Assembly (NCBI GenBank): GCA_015068975.1
Contig: SVJM01000004.1
Coordinates: 1-64,000, forward strand
Reading direction: 5' to 3'
DNA from: Oscillospiraceae bacterium
GTDB taxonomy: Bacteria > Bacillota > Clostridia > UMGS1810
Length of the DNA stretch: 64,000 nt
Shown here: one piece after another, positions 56,149 through 64,000 of the stretch
Layout of the letters: each line of letters opens with the position of its first letter
How positions within the stretch are numbered: the stretch's first letter is position 1
Program-made: the position numbers and the translations under genes
Notes under the pieces: model-generated
What the model saw: only the letters and a program-made list of their open reading frames with translations
What the model was told of the DNA's origin: nothing
The model's database searches: none

Positions 56149-57383
56149 TATTGTACCTCCAGTCTGAGAGTAAGCTCCTGAGTATTTTCAAGGTCGTCGC
56201 TTTTTATCCGGATACTTTCCATTTCACCCGGTGCAAGGGCAGGTTTCTTTTTGGACAAGATAACCTGATCGTTTTTAAGTACCATGATTGTAGCATTTTT
56301 AAACACATCGGATACTCTGAAATAGATTGTAGTATCCTTTTTCTCTGTAATCATCTGAGGAACAGAGTAACGGATTTTTCCGTCTGTGGTTATTTTTATG
56401 GATGTATTTTTTTCGTTTTTGCTCTGTATATATTCTGCGGCACTTATCCCTGCGATTTCTGACTCTTGGGAAACATAGTCCACAAGATCATGCACATGAA
56501 GTACATTTCCACAGGCAAATATGCCATCTGCTGATGTTTGTCTGTTCTGATCCACTACAGGTCCGCCTGTGATGTTATCCAATTTTACAGAGGCATATTT
56601 TGACAGTTCATTTTCGGGGATAAGACCTACAGACAAAAGGAGAGTGTCACATTCTATGTATTCTTCTGTGCCTTCTATCGGCTTTCTGAAGTTATCTACT
56701 TTTGCTATTGTAACACCCCGCAGTCTTTCTTTGCCATGTATCTCTGTTACTGTATGGCTGAGTTTGAGAGGAATATCATAGTCATCAAGGCATTGTACGA
56801 TATTTCTCTTAAGTCCGCCTGAATAGGGCATAAGCTCACACACTGCTTTTACCTTTGCACCCTCCAATGTCATTCTTCTTGCCATTATAAGACCGATATC
56901 GCCCGAGCCCAAGATGACAATATTCTTTCCGGGGAGATATCCCTCCATATTCACAAGCTTTTGTGCAGTACCCGCACTGTATATTCCTGACGGGCGTGTA
57001 CCCGGGATATTAAGAGCACCCTTTGAACGTTCACGACAACCCATAGCAAGAATGACTGCCTTTGCTTCTATGGTGAAAATCCCTTTTTCACTATTGGTAG
57101 CAGTTATTACTTTGTCTCTTGATATATCTGTCACCATAGTATCAAGCATTATCTTTATGTCTGTATTTCTTACAAGCTCTTCATATTTGTACGCATATTC
57201 AGGTCCTGTAAGCTCTTCACCGAATTTGTGCAGACCGAAGCCGTTGTGTATGCATTGCTGAAGAATTCCTCCAAGGGAACTGTCACGCTCAAGTATAAGG
57301 ATATCACGGATGCCTTTCTGATATGCAGCATATGCCGCACTCATTCCTGCAGGACCTCCGCCGATTATAACAAGGTCTGTCAT
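56148..57383 (-). CDS. FAD/NAD(P)-dependent oxidoreductase, GlpB-type partner
   Basis: The 411-residue flavoprotein has an N-terminal FAD motif IIGGGPAGMSAAYAA, a second nucleotide motif ILGSGDIGLIMARR near residue 160, and a GIFACGNVLHVHDLVD segment near 288 that binds FAD. It is a pyridine-nucleotide-disulfide-type reductase without the redox CxxC. The C-terminal 80 residues form a beta extension. It probably transfers electrons from the GlpA-like subunit to NAD or another carrier. It overlaps the GlpA-like gene by 4 bases. Confidence 0.9.
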   Translation of the reverse strand: MTDLVIIGGGPAGMSAAYAAYQKGIRDILILERDSSLGGILQQCIHNGFGLHKFGEELTGPEYAYKYEELVRNTDIKIMLDTMVTDISRDKVITATNSEKGIFTIEAKAVILAMGCRERSKGALNIPGTRPSGIYSAGTAQKLVNMEGYLPGKNIVILGSGDIGLIMARRMTLEGAKVKAVCELMPYSGGLKRNIVQCLDDYDIPLKLSHTVTEIHGKERLRGVTIAKVDNFRKPIEGTEEYIECDTLLLSVGLIPENELSKYASVKLDNITGGPVVDQNRQTSADGIFACGNVLHVHDLVDYVSQESEIAGISAAEYIQSKNEKNTSIKITTDGKIRYSVPQMITEKKDTTIYFRVSDVFKNATIMVLKNDQVILSKKKPALAPGEMESIRIKSDDLENTQELTLRLEVQ

Positions 57384-58819
57384 ATGTTTTCTACCTCCTT
57401 AGTTCTCATTGTTACAAGAGTTGAAGAGCCGCCCTTTTTGGTCACTGATTCATATGGAATATTCATTTCATCAGATATAAGTCGCATAATATACGGAGTA
57501 CAGAATCCACCCTGACATCTGCCCATCTGTGCTCTTGTGCGACGTTTCACTCCGTCAAGGTCATAAGCCTTGGGATTTGTTCTTAGCGCTTCAAGGATTT
57601 CGCCTTCTGTTACACCTTCGCAACGACAGATGATTTTGCCGAAGGATTTATCCCTTTTTATAATCTCATTTTTTTCTTCCACTGATGCTGATCTGAAATG
57701 ATGCATAGGCTTTCTTATTGGGTTAAAGTCCTTCTTTTCTGTAAGTGTACCAAGCTTTTCTTCTATCATGTCTTTTACCATTTCTGCTATTGCCGGAGAT
57801 GCGGTAAGCCCGGGTGATTCGATACCTGCCACATTTATAAAGCCGTCGATTGGGGAATTAATTATAAAGTCACCTGTGTCACCTGCGGCACGAAGTCCAC
57901 AGAACGACGTAATAGTTTTGTTATATGGTATTCCCTCTAGGTTTTCATTGGCTTCCCTTATAATGTTTGCAAAGCCATTTTGTGTTGTGCTTTTGTCCTC
58001 TTTGTCGGTAATGTTTTCTGAAGTAGGACCTGTGAGAAGGTTTCCATCAACAGTTGGAGTTACCAGAATACCTTTGCCCATTTTTGAGGGTGTTCTGAAA
58101 ATTGTATGTGAAACGATGCTTCCGCACTCTTTGTCAAGAAGTATGTATTCCCCTCTTCTTGGGGTGATTTTGAAGGATGTATCGCCAATCATTTCTGCGA
58201 TTTTATCTGCGAAAAGTCCTGCCGCATTTATAACTAATTTTGCTGCTACAGTTTCAATTTCTGATGATACTTCATATCCTTTATCTGTTTTTGTGATTTT
58301 TTCTACACAGAAATTTCTTTTAAACGTTGCACCGTTGTCCATAGCATTTCCTATAGCTGCGATAGTAAGCTCATATGGGCATATGATAGCGCCTGTAGGG
58401 GCATATAGTGCACATATCACACTGTCAGATATATTTGGCTCTATGGCTTTGAGCTGTTCTTTTCCGAGGATTTTTAATCCGTCAACGCCGTTTTTGATTC
58501 CTCTTTCTAAAAGGGATTCTATGGTTTTTCTGTCTTCTTCATTAAATCCTATTACAAGTGAGCCATTATTTATATATTTTACTCCAAGCTCATCTGTGAT
58601 TTTTTTCATCATTTTTGAGCCTTTTACATTGAGCTTTGCCTTAAGGCTTCCTTCTTTAGCATCAAAGCCTGCGTGGACTATGGCAGAGTTTGCCTTGGTA
58701 GCACCGCATGCCGCATCGTTTTCTTTTTCAAGGATGCATACATCAAGACCGAAGCGGCATAGTGTCCTTGCAATCATGGCACCGGTTACACCTGCACCGA
58801 TTACAGCTACATCATACAT
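57380..58819 (-). CDS. glpA: Glycerol-3-phosphate dehydrogenase-like flavoprotein (GlpA type)
   Basis: The 479-residue protein starts with the FAD Rossmann motif VIGAGVTGAMIARTL and has the DAO-fold segments ANSAIVHAGFDAKEGSLKAKLN and SPGLTASPAIA near residue 340. The C-terminal BFD-like [2Fe-2S] domain (about 395-450) has CRCEGVTEGEI and GRCQGGFC. It likely oxidises glycerol 3-phosphate to DHAP. AGGAGG precedes the start. It is the first gene of the operon with a GlpP-type leader. Confidence 0.92.
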   Translation of the reverse strand: MYDVAVIGAGVTGAMIARTLCRFGLDVCILEKENDAACGATKANSAIVHAGFDAKEGSLKAKLNVKGSKMMKKITDELGVKYINNGSLVIGFNEEDRKTIESLLERGIKNGVDGLKILGKEQLKAIEPNISDSVICALYAPTGAIICPYELTIAAIGNAMDNGATFKRNFCVEKITKTDKGYEVSSEIETVAAKLVINAAGLFADKIAEMIGDTSFKITPRRGEYILLDKECGSIVSHTIFRTPSKMGKGILVTPTVDGNLLTGPTSENITDKEDKSTTQNGFANIIREANENLEGIPYNKTITSFCGLRAAGDTGDFIINSPIDGFINVAGIESPGLTASPAIAEMVKDMIEEKLGTLTEKKDFNPIRKPMHHFRSASVEEKNEIIKRDKSFGKIICRCEGVTEGEILEALRTNPKAYDLDGVKRRTRAQMGRCQGGFCTPYIMRLISDEMNIPYESVTKKGGSSTLVTMRTKEVENI

Positions 58820-58845
58820 AAAATACTTCCTCCTTTATTTTGCAA

Positions 58846-58895
58846 CAAAAAAAGACGCACCAAAATAAACCTTATAAGTTTATTTCGATACGTCT
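58846..58895 (-). terminator. Leader terminator of the glp operon, GlpP antitermination target
   Basis: On the minus strand an 18-bp stem (58878-58895 with 58853-58870, three G-U pairs) closes a 7-base loop and is followed by a U tract (58847-58852). It lies between the promoter and the GlpA-like start, so readthrough must be regulated. glpP is in the same operon. Confidence 0.88.
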
Positions 58896-58916
58896 CCGAT
58901 TCTCTGTATCGTGGCA

Positions 58917-58945
58917 ATTATAGCATTTCTTAAATTAATTGTCAA
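58917..58945 (-). promoter_or_regulatory. Consensus promoter of the glp operon
   Basis: On the minus strand TTGACA (58940-58945) and TATAAT (58917-58922) with an extended TG are spaced by 17 bases. It is essentially perfect, which suits control by leader termination. Confidence 0.9.
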
Positions 58946-58951
58946 GTAAAA

Positions 58952-59962
58952 CTACAACAACTGTATTCCGTTTTCTTTGCAAAGTCTGATGGTTTCTTCA
59001 TCCCATACAGATGCCTGTACCTCGCCCACGTGAGCCTTGTGAAGGAAATACATACACATTCTTGACTGTCCTATTCCTCCGCCCATTGTGTAGGGAAGCT
59101 CCTGATTGAGGAGTGCTTTCTGGAATGGAAGCTCTGCGTTCTTTTCCATACCGCGGATTTTTAACTGTTTCAAAAGAGTTTCTTCGTCTACTCTTATGCC
59201 CATACTTGAAAGCTCAAGTGCAATATCAAGTACAGGATAATATACAATGATATCACCGTTAAGTGACCAGTCGTCATAGTCAGGTGCTCTTCCGTCATGG
59301 ATTTCTCCTGATTTGAGTGCTCCGCCAATCTGCATAATAAACACAGCACCCTTTTCTTTTGCGATAAGGTATTCTCTCTCTTTGGAAGTTTTATCAGGAT
59401 ACATATCCTCAAGCTCCTGAGTGGTCACAAAGGAGATTTCCTTGGGAAGCATTACCTTTTCTCTGAAATCATATTCTGTTGCAATATATCTTTCTGTATG
59501 CTTCAAAGAATTATATATACATCTTACTGTTTCCATAAGTGTATCCATGGTTCTGTCTTTTTTGTCAATGATTTTTTCCCAGTCCCACTGGTCTACAAAT
59601 ACTGAATGGATATTGTCTGTATCTTCATCACGACGGATAGCATTCATATCTGTATAAAGGCCTTCGTTTCTTTTGAATCCGTAGTGCTTCAAGGCAAATC
59701 TTTTCCACTTGGCAAGTGAGTGAACAATTTCGTATTCACCTTCCACACTTTTAAGATCGAAGCTTACAGGTCTTTCTACACCGTTTAAGGTGTCATTAAG
59801 TCCTGAATGTGAGTTTACAAAAAGAGGTGCGGATACTCTTGTAAGGTTTAGCTGTATAGCAAGATCCCTTTCAAAAAAGTCCTTTACCTTTTTAATAGCT
59901 ACTTCTGTTTGTCTTAAGGACAAAAGTGATTTATAATCTTTTGGAATAATCAGATTTCTCAT
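58952..59962 (-). CDS. asnA: Aspartate-ammonia ligase (asparagine synthetase A)
   Basis: The 336-residue class II aminoacyl-tRNA-synthetase-like enzyme starts with [20 protein letters not shown]. It has [16 protein letters not shown] near residue 43, VERPVSF near residue 63, VHSLAKWKR near residue 80, VDQWDWEK near residue 122, and [11 protein letters not shown] near the end. It makes asparagine from aspartate and ammonia with ATP. GGAGG precedes the start. It is transcribed on its own, upstream of the glp promoter. Confidence 0.97.
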   Translation of the reverse strand: MRNLIIPKDYKSLLSLRQTEVAIKKVKDFFERDLAIQLNLTRVSAPLFVNSHSGLNDTLNGVERPVSFDLKSVEGEYEIVHSLAKWKRFALKHYGFKRNEGLYTDMNAIRRDEDTDNIHSVFVDQWDWEKIIDKKDRTMDTLMETVRCIYNSLKHTERYIATEYDFREKVMLPKEISFVTTQELEDMYPDKTSKEREYLIAKEKGAVFIMQIGGALKSGEIHDGRAPDYDDWSLNGDIIVYYPVLDIALELSSMGIRVDEETLLKQLKIRGMEKNAELPFQKALLNQELPYTMGGGIGQSRMCMYFLHKAHVGEVQASVWDEETIRLCKENGIQLL

Positions 59963-59996
59963 TTTAAAAATCCTCCAACTAAATTTACACCAATAT

Positions 59997-60025
59997 ATAA
60001 TACCACTAATTTAAAAGTAAATCAA
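59997..60025 (-). promoter_or_regulatory. Promoter of asnA
   Basis: On the minus strand TTGATT (60020-60025) and TATTAT (59997-60002) are spaced by 17 bases, 35 bases before the asnA start. Confidence 0.68.
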
Positions 60026-60114
60026 GCAAATTTTTGGCAATTTTCGAAGAGAATATAAATAATGATGCGATTTAAAGGTAAGAATATACATATAAATTGA
60101 TGGAGGATGATATT

Positions 60115-61203
60115 TTGATTAAATACAGTGATAAATATTTTGATGCGAAATCCTCAGTATACAACAAAAGCCTGTCTGAGCTTTCTGCAAGGCTTATGCT
60201 CATTTCTCACAACAAAAGAGAGATGAGGGAGTTTTTTGAAGATAACGGATTTGAGTGTCGGTTTGTCAATTATCACAGTACAAAGAAGCCATCTTATTCT
60301 GTAGGGTTTGCAATAGGGTGGAAAAAAAGCAAAAAAATGGGAGATATATGTATAATATCCATAAGAGGCACTGTAAAGGGAGAGTGGTATTCAAACTTTG
60401 ATCTCTTTGAAAGAAACAACTCTGAATTTGATAAGCATATGGGGTTTTTCGGTGCGGCAGAGGATGTGATAGATGAGTGTGACAGACTGTTTTCTGAGAG
60501 AAATAATGTGCACTTTCTTGTGACAGGTCATTCAAGAGGTGGAGCGGTTGCAAATATTGTTTCATATGTGCTGTCGGAAGAAAAGGAATATACAAAAAAG
60601 GACCTTGTATTCGGAATCACTCTTGCTTCGCCCAATGTTTCAAAATCAATTGATACAGAAATGAACAATATATACAACTTTGTAAATAAGGATGACATTA
60701 TAACACTTATTCCTTTGAATGTCCACAATTCCCCCTGGGCATACAAACGCTATGGAGAAACAATCCTAATGGATATTAACTCAGGAAACAAAAGACTCAA
60801 CAAGCTTATTATAAAGTACTATCAAAGGATTACGGGAGAAGAATTTGTACCTATAGAAGAAGGAGATACAGATGATGTGATTGAAAGTGTATTGACCCTT
60901 TCTCCTGCACCATCAGATTATTATTCCAGAAAGAGCCATGCATTTCTTAAAAAGAAGGTAAGTATGTATGATTATTTCAGGCAGGGTATTCTTAAGATAC
61001 TGTCAGGCAATTCTCCTCTCTCGGGTGGGGTGTTTCTTCATCAGACAAAAAGGGGAGCTTACTCAACAGTGACGGAATACCTTATGAAATATGCCTCAGG
61101 AGAAATAAACTGTGACAGTCCATATGCCAAAGGAATAGAATGTAATCATTGCAGGGAGCTGTATTATTCTTTTGTTAAGGCGTACAACAAGCACACATAC
61201 TAA
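60115..61203 (+). CDS. Class 3 lipase-like alpha/beta hydrolase
   Basis: The TTG at 60115 lies eight bases after GGAGG and gives 362 residues. The earlier in-frame TTG/ATG overlap the SD and are rejected. The protein has the lipase (class 3) elbow TGHSRGGA with Ser140, preceded by IISIRGTVKGEWYSNFD near residue 82. The Asp is probably in NKDDIITLIP near residue 195, and a His in the C-terminal part (SKKSHAFLK-like) completes the triad. No signal peptide is visible. It likely hydrolyses an ester lipid; the substrate is unknown. Confidence 0.88.
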   Translation: MIKYSDKYFDAKSSVYNKSLSELSARLMLISHNKREMREFFEDNGFECRFVNYHSTKKPSYSVGFAIGWKKSKKMGDICIISIRGTVKGEWYSNFDLFERNNSEFDKHMGFFGAAEDVIDECDRLFSERNNVHFLVTGHSRGGAVANIVSYVLSEEKEYTKKDLVFGITLASPNVSKSIDTEMNNIYNFVNKDDIITLIPLNVHNSPWAYKRYGETILMDINSGNKRLNKLIIKYYQRITGEEFVPIEEGDTDDVIESVLTLSPAPSDYYSRKSHAFLKKKVSMYDYFRQGILKILSGNSPLSGGVFLHQTKRGAYSTVTEYLMKYASGEINCDSPYAKGIECNHCRELYYSFVKAYNKHTY

Positions 61204-61208
61204 AAAAG

Positions 61209-61237
61209 TTGCAATCGTATATTTTTTGTGATAAAAT
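61209..61237 (+). promoter_or_regulatory. Promoter of the LtaS-like gene
   Basis: TTGCAA (61209-61214), a 17-base spacer and TAAAAT (61232-61237) with an extended TG lie 36 bases before the start at 61273. Confidence 0.65.
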
Positions 61238-61272
61238 ATTCCAAAGAAATGCATATTTTTTGGAGGACATAT

Positions 61273-63192
61273 ATGTTAAATTCATTTAAAAAGTTTTTTT
61301 CATCATTGTATATAAAGATGATTATTCCGGCGGTAATTCTGTTTTTTATTACGTTTTTTACCGATGGCACATATAAGATGCTTATTGAGTATAACTGGGC
61401 TTCATTTCTGTTTATGATTGTTATGAATGTGGTGCCGGTGTATTTTTGCATATATTTCTTTTATCACATAAGCGCAAGGCTGTGGATTTCCACTGGGATA
61501 ACAGGCATAATTTACGGGATATTCCACACCATTAACTGCTATAAGATCATATACAGAGCAGAGCCTTTTAAGTTGTCTGATGTGCTTACAGCAAAGGAAG
61601 CTACAAATATTATTCAGAATTATAAGCTTGAGCCACAGGCTGAGATTATCACTATGTGGATACTGTTCTTTGTTGTTACAGCAGGGATTTTTGTACTGGA
61701 AAGATACGGGTTTTTTAAACCGCACCTGTTTGATTCAAAGGGCAAAAAAGCTACAACCTATATGATCAGAGCATTTGTAGCTCTGAGTCTGATGCTTTGT
61801 GCATACAATCTTTTGTATCAGAACACAGTTTTAATGAGTTCCATTACTGTTACAAATGAATACCTTGACTCGGTGAAAAAGCAAAAGAGAACAGGCTTTG
61901 TTGCTTATGTTCTTTCGGGTAAGATGGTGAATGATTTTAATGTACCTGAGGACTATAGTCAGGAAGAAACAGAAATGCTTGTAGATGAATATGAGAAAAA
62001 AGCTACAGAAGAAAACGATTATTTGCGCAAAAAGAACCTTACCTATCCTAATGTAATTGCAGTTATGAGTGAGTCGTTTTTTGATCCGCAGATAGGTAAA
62101 AATGTGGAGTTTTATCCGGACAAAAATCCACTTGTAAATTACAACAGGATCAAAAACTCTCCATATACCCGTTATGGCGAGATACTTGTGCCGGGAATAG
62201 GCGGAGGAACATCCGATACAGAGTATGAATTCCTTACAGGGTCAAATGTATCTGTGCTTGATACAAGTATGCCACCTGTATTTAAGACATATCTTAAGGA
62301 AAAGACATTCTCCATTGTACATCACTTCAAAGACCTTGGATATGAAACTCATGGTATTCATCCCGGTCACAGGTGGTTTTATAACCGCGGCGAAGTGTAT
62401 CAATGGCTTGGATTTGATGACTTTCTTTCTATGGAGAGTCTGCCCAAGGATGTGGATATGATCAACTTCTACGTAACAGACGATGTATCATTTGAGCTTA
62501 TCAAAAAAAGCTACGATGAATATCTTTTGAAAGAAGAGAAGAACGGTTACTTCAATTTCACTGTTACAATACAAAATCACGGTCCATATATGGATTATGA
62601 GACAGAAAGAGAGCCTGTGCTCAAAAGAGAGTGTATTGAGGATGAAAAGCTATATAACTCTATCAATAATTATATGATAGGCTTATCCGACTCTGACAGA
62701 ATGCTCAAAAATCTTGAGGAATATATCGACACCATAGAAGAGCCCACAGTGGTGTTATTCTTTGGGGATCATCTTCCTTATTTTGATGAAAAAAGGGAAG
62801 GACTTAAGCAACTTGGTGTAGATGTAGAAGAGGAGCTTGAAGACCTTGCAAGACGACATACAACACCATATATGATATTTGGAAATAAGGCATTTAAGAA
62901 CTGGCAGTGGATAAACAGACTTACTCCTCTTACCGGAAACAGCGGAAGGATATCATCAAGCTTTCTTGCAGGAGAGCTGTTTGATTATGCCCATATAGAA
63001 AAGCCGGCTCTTTATGTGTTTATAGATGAATTAAAACAGAAGCTTCAGGCTGTAAGACATTCGGTATTTTATATATCCAATGGTAATATCACAAAGGAAG
63101 TTCCTGAGGATGCAGAAGATATGCTTATGAAATATCAGAGACTTATATGCTATTATAATACCGAGTGGTCTAAAAGTAATAATCCGGAGTGA
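61273..63192 (+). CDS. LTA synthase (LtaS)-family membrane sulfatase-fold enzyme
   Basis: The start at 61273 follows TTTGGAGG and gives 639 residues. Five hydrophobic helices (about 12-190) precede an exterior sulfatase-fold domain. The metal and active-site residues match LtaS: Glu267 in SESFFDP, nucleophile Thr313 in GGGTSDTEYEF, HPGHRWFYNR near residue 369, and Asp499-His500 in FFGDHLP. It likely transfers glycerophosphate or a related group from phosphatidylglycerol to an envelope polymer. A wall or lipoglycan polymer other than LTA is also possible. Confidence 0.92.
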   Translation: MLNSFKKFFSSLYIKMIIPAVILFFITFFTDGTYKMLIEYNWASFLFMIVMNVVPVYFCIYFFYHISARLWISTGITGIIYGIFHTINCYKIIYRAEPFKLSDVLTAKEATNIIQNYKLEPQAEIITMWILFFVVTAGIFVLERYGFFKPHLFDSKGKKATTYMIRAFVALSLMLCAYNLLYQNTVLMSSITVTNEYLDSVKKQKRTGFVAYVLSGKMVNDFNVPEDYSQEETEMLVDEYEKKATEENDYLRKKNLTYPNVIAVMSESFFDPQIGKNVEFYPDKNPLVNYNRIKNSPYTRYGEILVPGIGGGTSDTEYEFLTGSNVSVLDTSMPPVFKTYLKEKTFSIVHHFKDLGYETHGIHPGHRWFYNRGEVYQWLGFDDFLSMESLPKDVDMINFYVTDDVSFELIKKSYDEYLLKEEKNGYFNFTVTIQNHGPYMDYETEREPVLKRECIEDEKLYNSINNYMIGLSDSDRMLKNLEEYIDTIEEPTVVLFFGDHLPYFDEKREGLKQLGVDVEEELEDLARRHTTPYMIFGNKAFKNWQWINRLTPLTGNSGRISSSFLAGELFDYAHIEKPALYVFIDELKQKLQAVRHSVFYISNGNITKEVPEDAEDMLMKYQRLICYYNTEWSKSNNPE

Positions 63193-63196
63193 GGTT

Positions 63197-64000
63197 ATGA
63201 ACAAGGTACAGGATGCACTGGCAAATGAAAAATTAAATATTTCAGGCATAATATTTGCAGATAAAATTCCTGTGATAAAGACCTTCAGTCCGCCACAGTC
63301 AAGTGGCAGATACAAGAGCGGCTTTGTCTTTATGCTTAAGGGTAAATGCAGATACGAATTTGAAAGTGACAGCTTTGATATCAGTGTGGGAGATATAGTA
63401 TATGTTCCTGAAGGATCCAACTACTGTTGCACCCATCTAACAGAGCCAAAAGAGACCAGATACTATGTGTTGGATTTCGATCTTACGGATTATGAAGGGA
63501 AGATTATGAATTTATCATCCTGTCCTGTAAGGTTTGATGGCTGTGACAAAGGAAAACTTAAATTTCTTTTTGAAAAGGTGCTTGAGGTATATAATGTGTA
63601 TGAGTTTTCAAACCACCTGATACTTAAGTCGGTTCTTATGGAGATACTTTATGTGGTGTCAAAGGCAGAGAATGTATTGGGTATAAGCAATCCTCGTTAT
63701 GATGACATAAAGAGAGCACTCAACTACGTGGAAACCCACTATAAGGATAATGTTTCATCTGAGGAACTGGCAAAAATGTATAATATGAGCCATTCTCATT
63801 TCAGACGGCTGTTTGTGAAGGCGGCAGGATATCCTCCCACCTTGTACAGAAACAGAATCAGAGTACATAAAGCCTATGAGATGCTCATAAACAGCGAGCT
63901 GTCCATATCACAGATAAGTGAAGCAGTGGGCTTTTGTGATGTGTACTATTTCAGTACAATGTTCAAAAAAATCATAGGTGTATCTCCATCTATGCTGAGA
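63197..64000 (+). CDS. AraC-family regulator, cut by the window end
   Basis: The reading frame starts at ATG 63197 after GAGG and runs 268 codons to the window edge without a stop. The N-terminal half is a cupin-like sensor with YKSGFVFMLKGKCRYEFE and SVGDIVYVPEG near residue 65. The C-terminal double HTH (about 170-268) has SSEELAKMYNMSHSHFRRLF and SISQISEAVGFCDVYYFSTMFKK, ending at the usual GVSPSMLR position. Only the last few residues should be missing. It begins four bases after the LtaS-like gene. Confidence 0.92.
   Translation, partial: MNKVQDALANEKLNISGIIFADKIPVIKTFSPPQSSGRYKSGFVFMLKGKCRYEFESDSFDISVGDIVYVPEGSNYCCTHLTEPKETRYYVLDFDLTDYEGKIMNLSSCPVRFDGCDKGKLKFLFEKVLEVYNVYEFSNHLILKSVLMEILYVVSKAENVLGISNPRYDDIKRALNYVETHYKDNVSSEELAKMYNMSHSHFRRLFVKAAGYPPTLYRNRIRVHKAYEMLINSELSISQISEAVGFCDVYYFSTMFKKIIGVSPSMLR

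Noticed and set aside
57768-58868. 366-codon plus-strand open frame antisense to the GlpA-like gene
   Set aside because: It lies wholly across a clearly coding flavoprotein gene with FAD and [2Fe-2S] motifs. Its composition is that of an antisense shadow and it has no SD or family motif.

Overview
The window looks like a chromosomal segment of a low-GC, monoderm, anaerobic Firmicute of class Clostridia. The evidence is AT-rich intergenic DNA with consensus sigma-A promoters, strong AGGAGG ribosome binding sites, frequent TTG starts, S-layer homology domains, lipoprotein and LTA-synthase genes, a GlpP antiterminator, and a c subunit carrying a predicted Na+-binding signature. I see no phage, transposase, CRISPR array or rRNA. 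The few repeats are intergenic. Genus and species cannot be named from the sequence alone.

Layout. 1-476 is a gene-free, hairpin-rich stretch with a dispersed REP-like repeat. 477-5441 is a four-gene surface operon: a lipoprotein, a chimeric truncated-SBP/SLH/serpin protein, a membrane-anchored exoprotein and a secreted two-repeat protein. 5458-9887 is a TPP-riboswitch-controlled thiamine salvage operon (thiM-thiE-HAD phosphatase-thiD-cytX). 10012-12202 pairs a DUF1538 membrane protein with a tandem PII-like protein. 12409-13373 holds a small membrane protein and a TetR regulator, followed by tRNA-Pro(CGG) on the minus strand. 13622-15955 is a PhoPR-like two-component system divergent from lysA-rluA. 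18117-19679 encodes DUF554 and SMP-30 proteins on the minus strand. 19830-26473 is a complete F1Fo ATP synthase operon with a two-carboxylate c subunit and a short epsilon subunit.

26514-43725 is a carbohydrate-oriented region. It has a GHL6-like glycosidase with a divergent AraC regulator, an acyltransferase-like protein, a nitrilase-family amidase, a diguanylate cyclase/nucleoside-hydrolase-like/GH78-like operon, and two large secreted GH10 xylanase-like proteins. The two GH10 genes flank a ferritin-like/VIT1 iron transporter, a LOG-family protein and a PHP phosphoesterase. 43785-47017 is a minus-strand cell-envelope operon (VanY-type carboxypeptidase, two paralogous SH3 proteins, TetR). 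47235-55220 carries the whole shikimate pathway plus the Phe and Tyr branch enzymes in one operon. It includes an AroE-AroK fusion and has a perfect 19-bp palindrome between promoter and first gene. 55253-58819 is a minus-strand glycerol-3-phosphate oxidation operon (glpA-like, glpB-like, DUF1667, glpP) with a leader terminator suited to GlpP antitermination. The window ends with asnA, a class 3 lipase, an LtaS-like synthase and an AraC regulator cut by the window edge.

The strongest candidates for undescribed biology are the serpin/SLH/half-SBP surface protein and its operon, the DUF1538 plus tandem-PII pair, and the palindromic operator of the aromatic operon. The Na+-type ATP synthase and the GlpP leader are well-supported functional predictions from known families.
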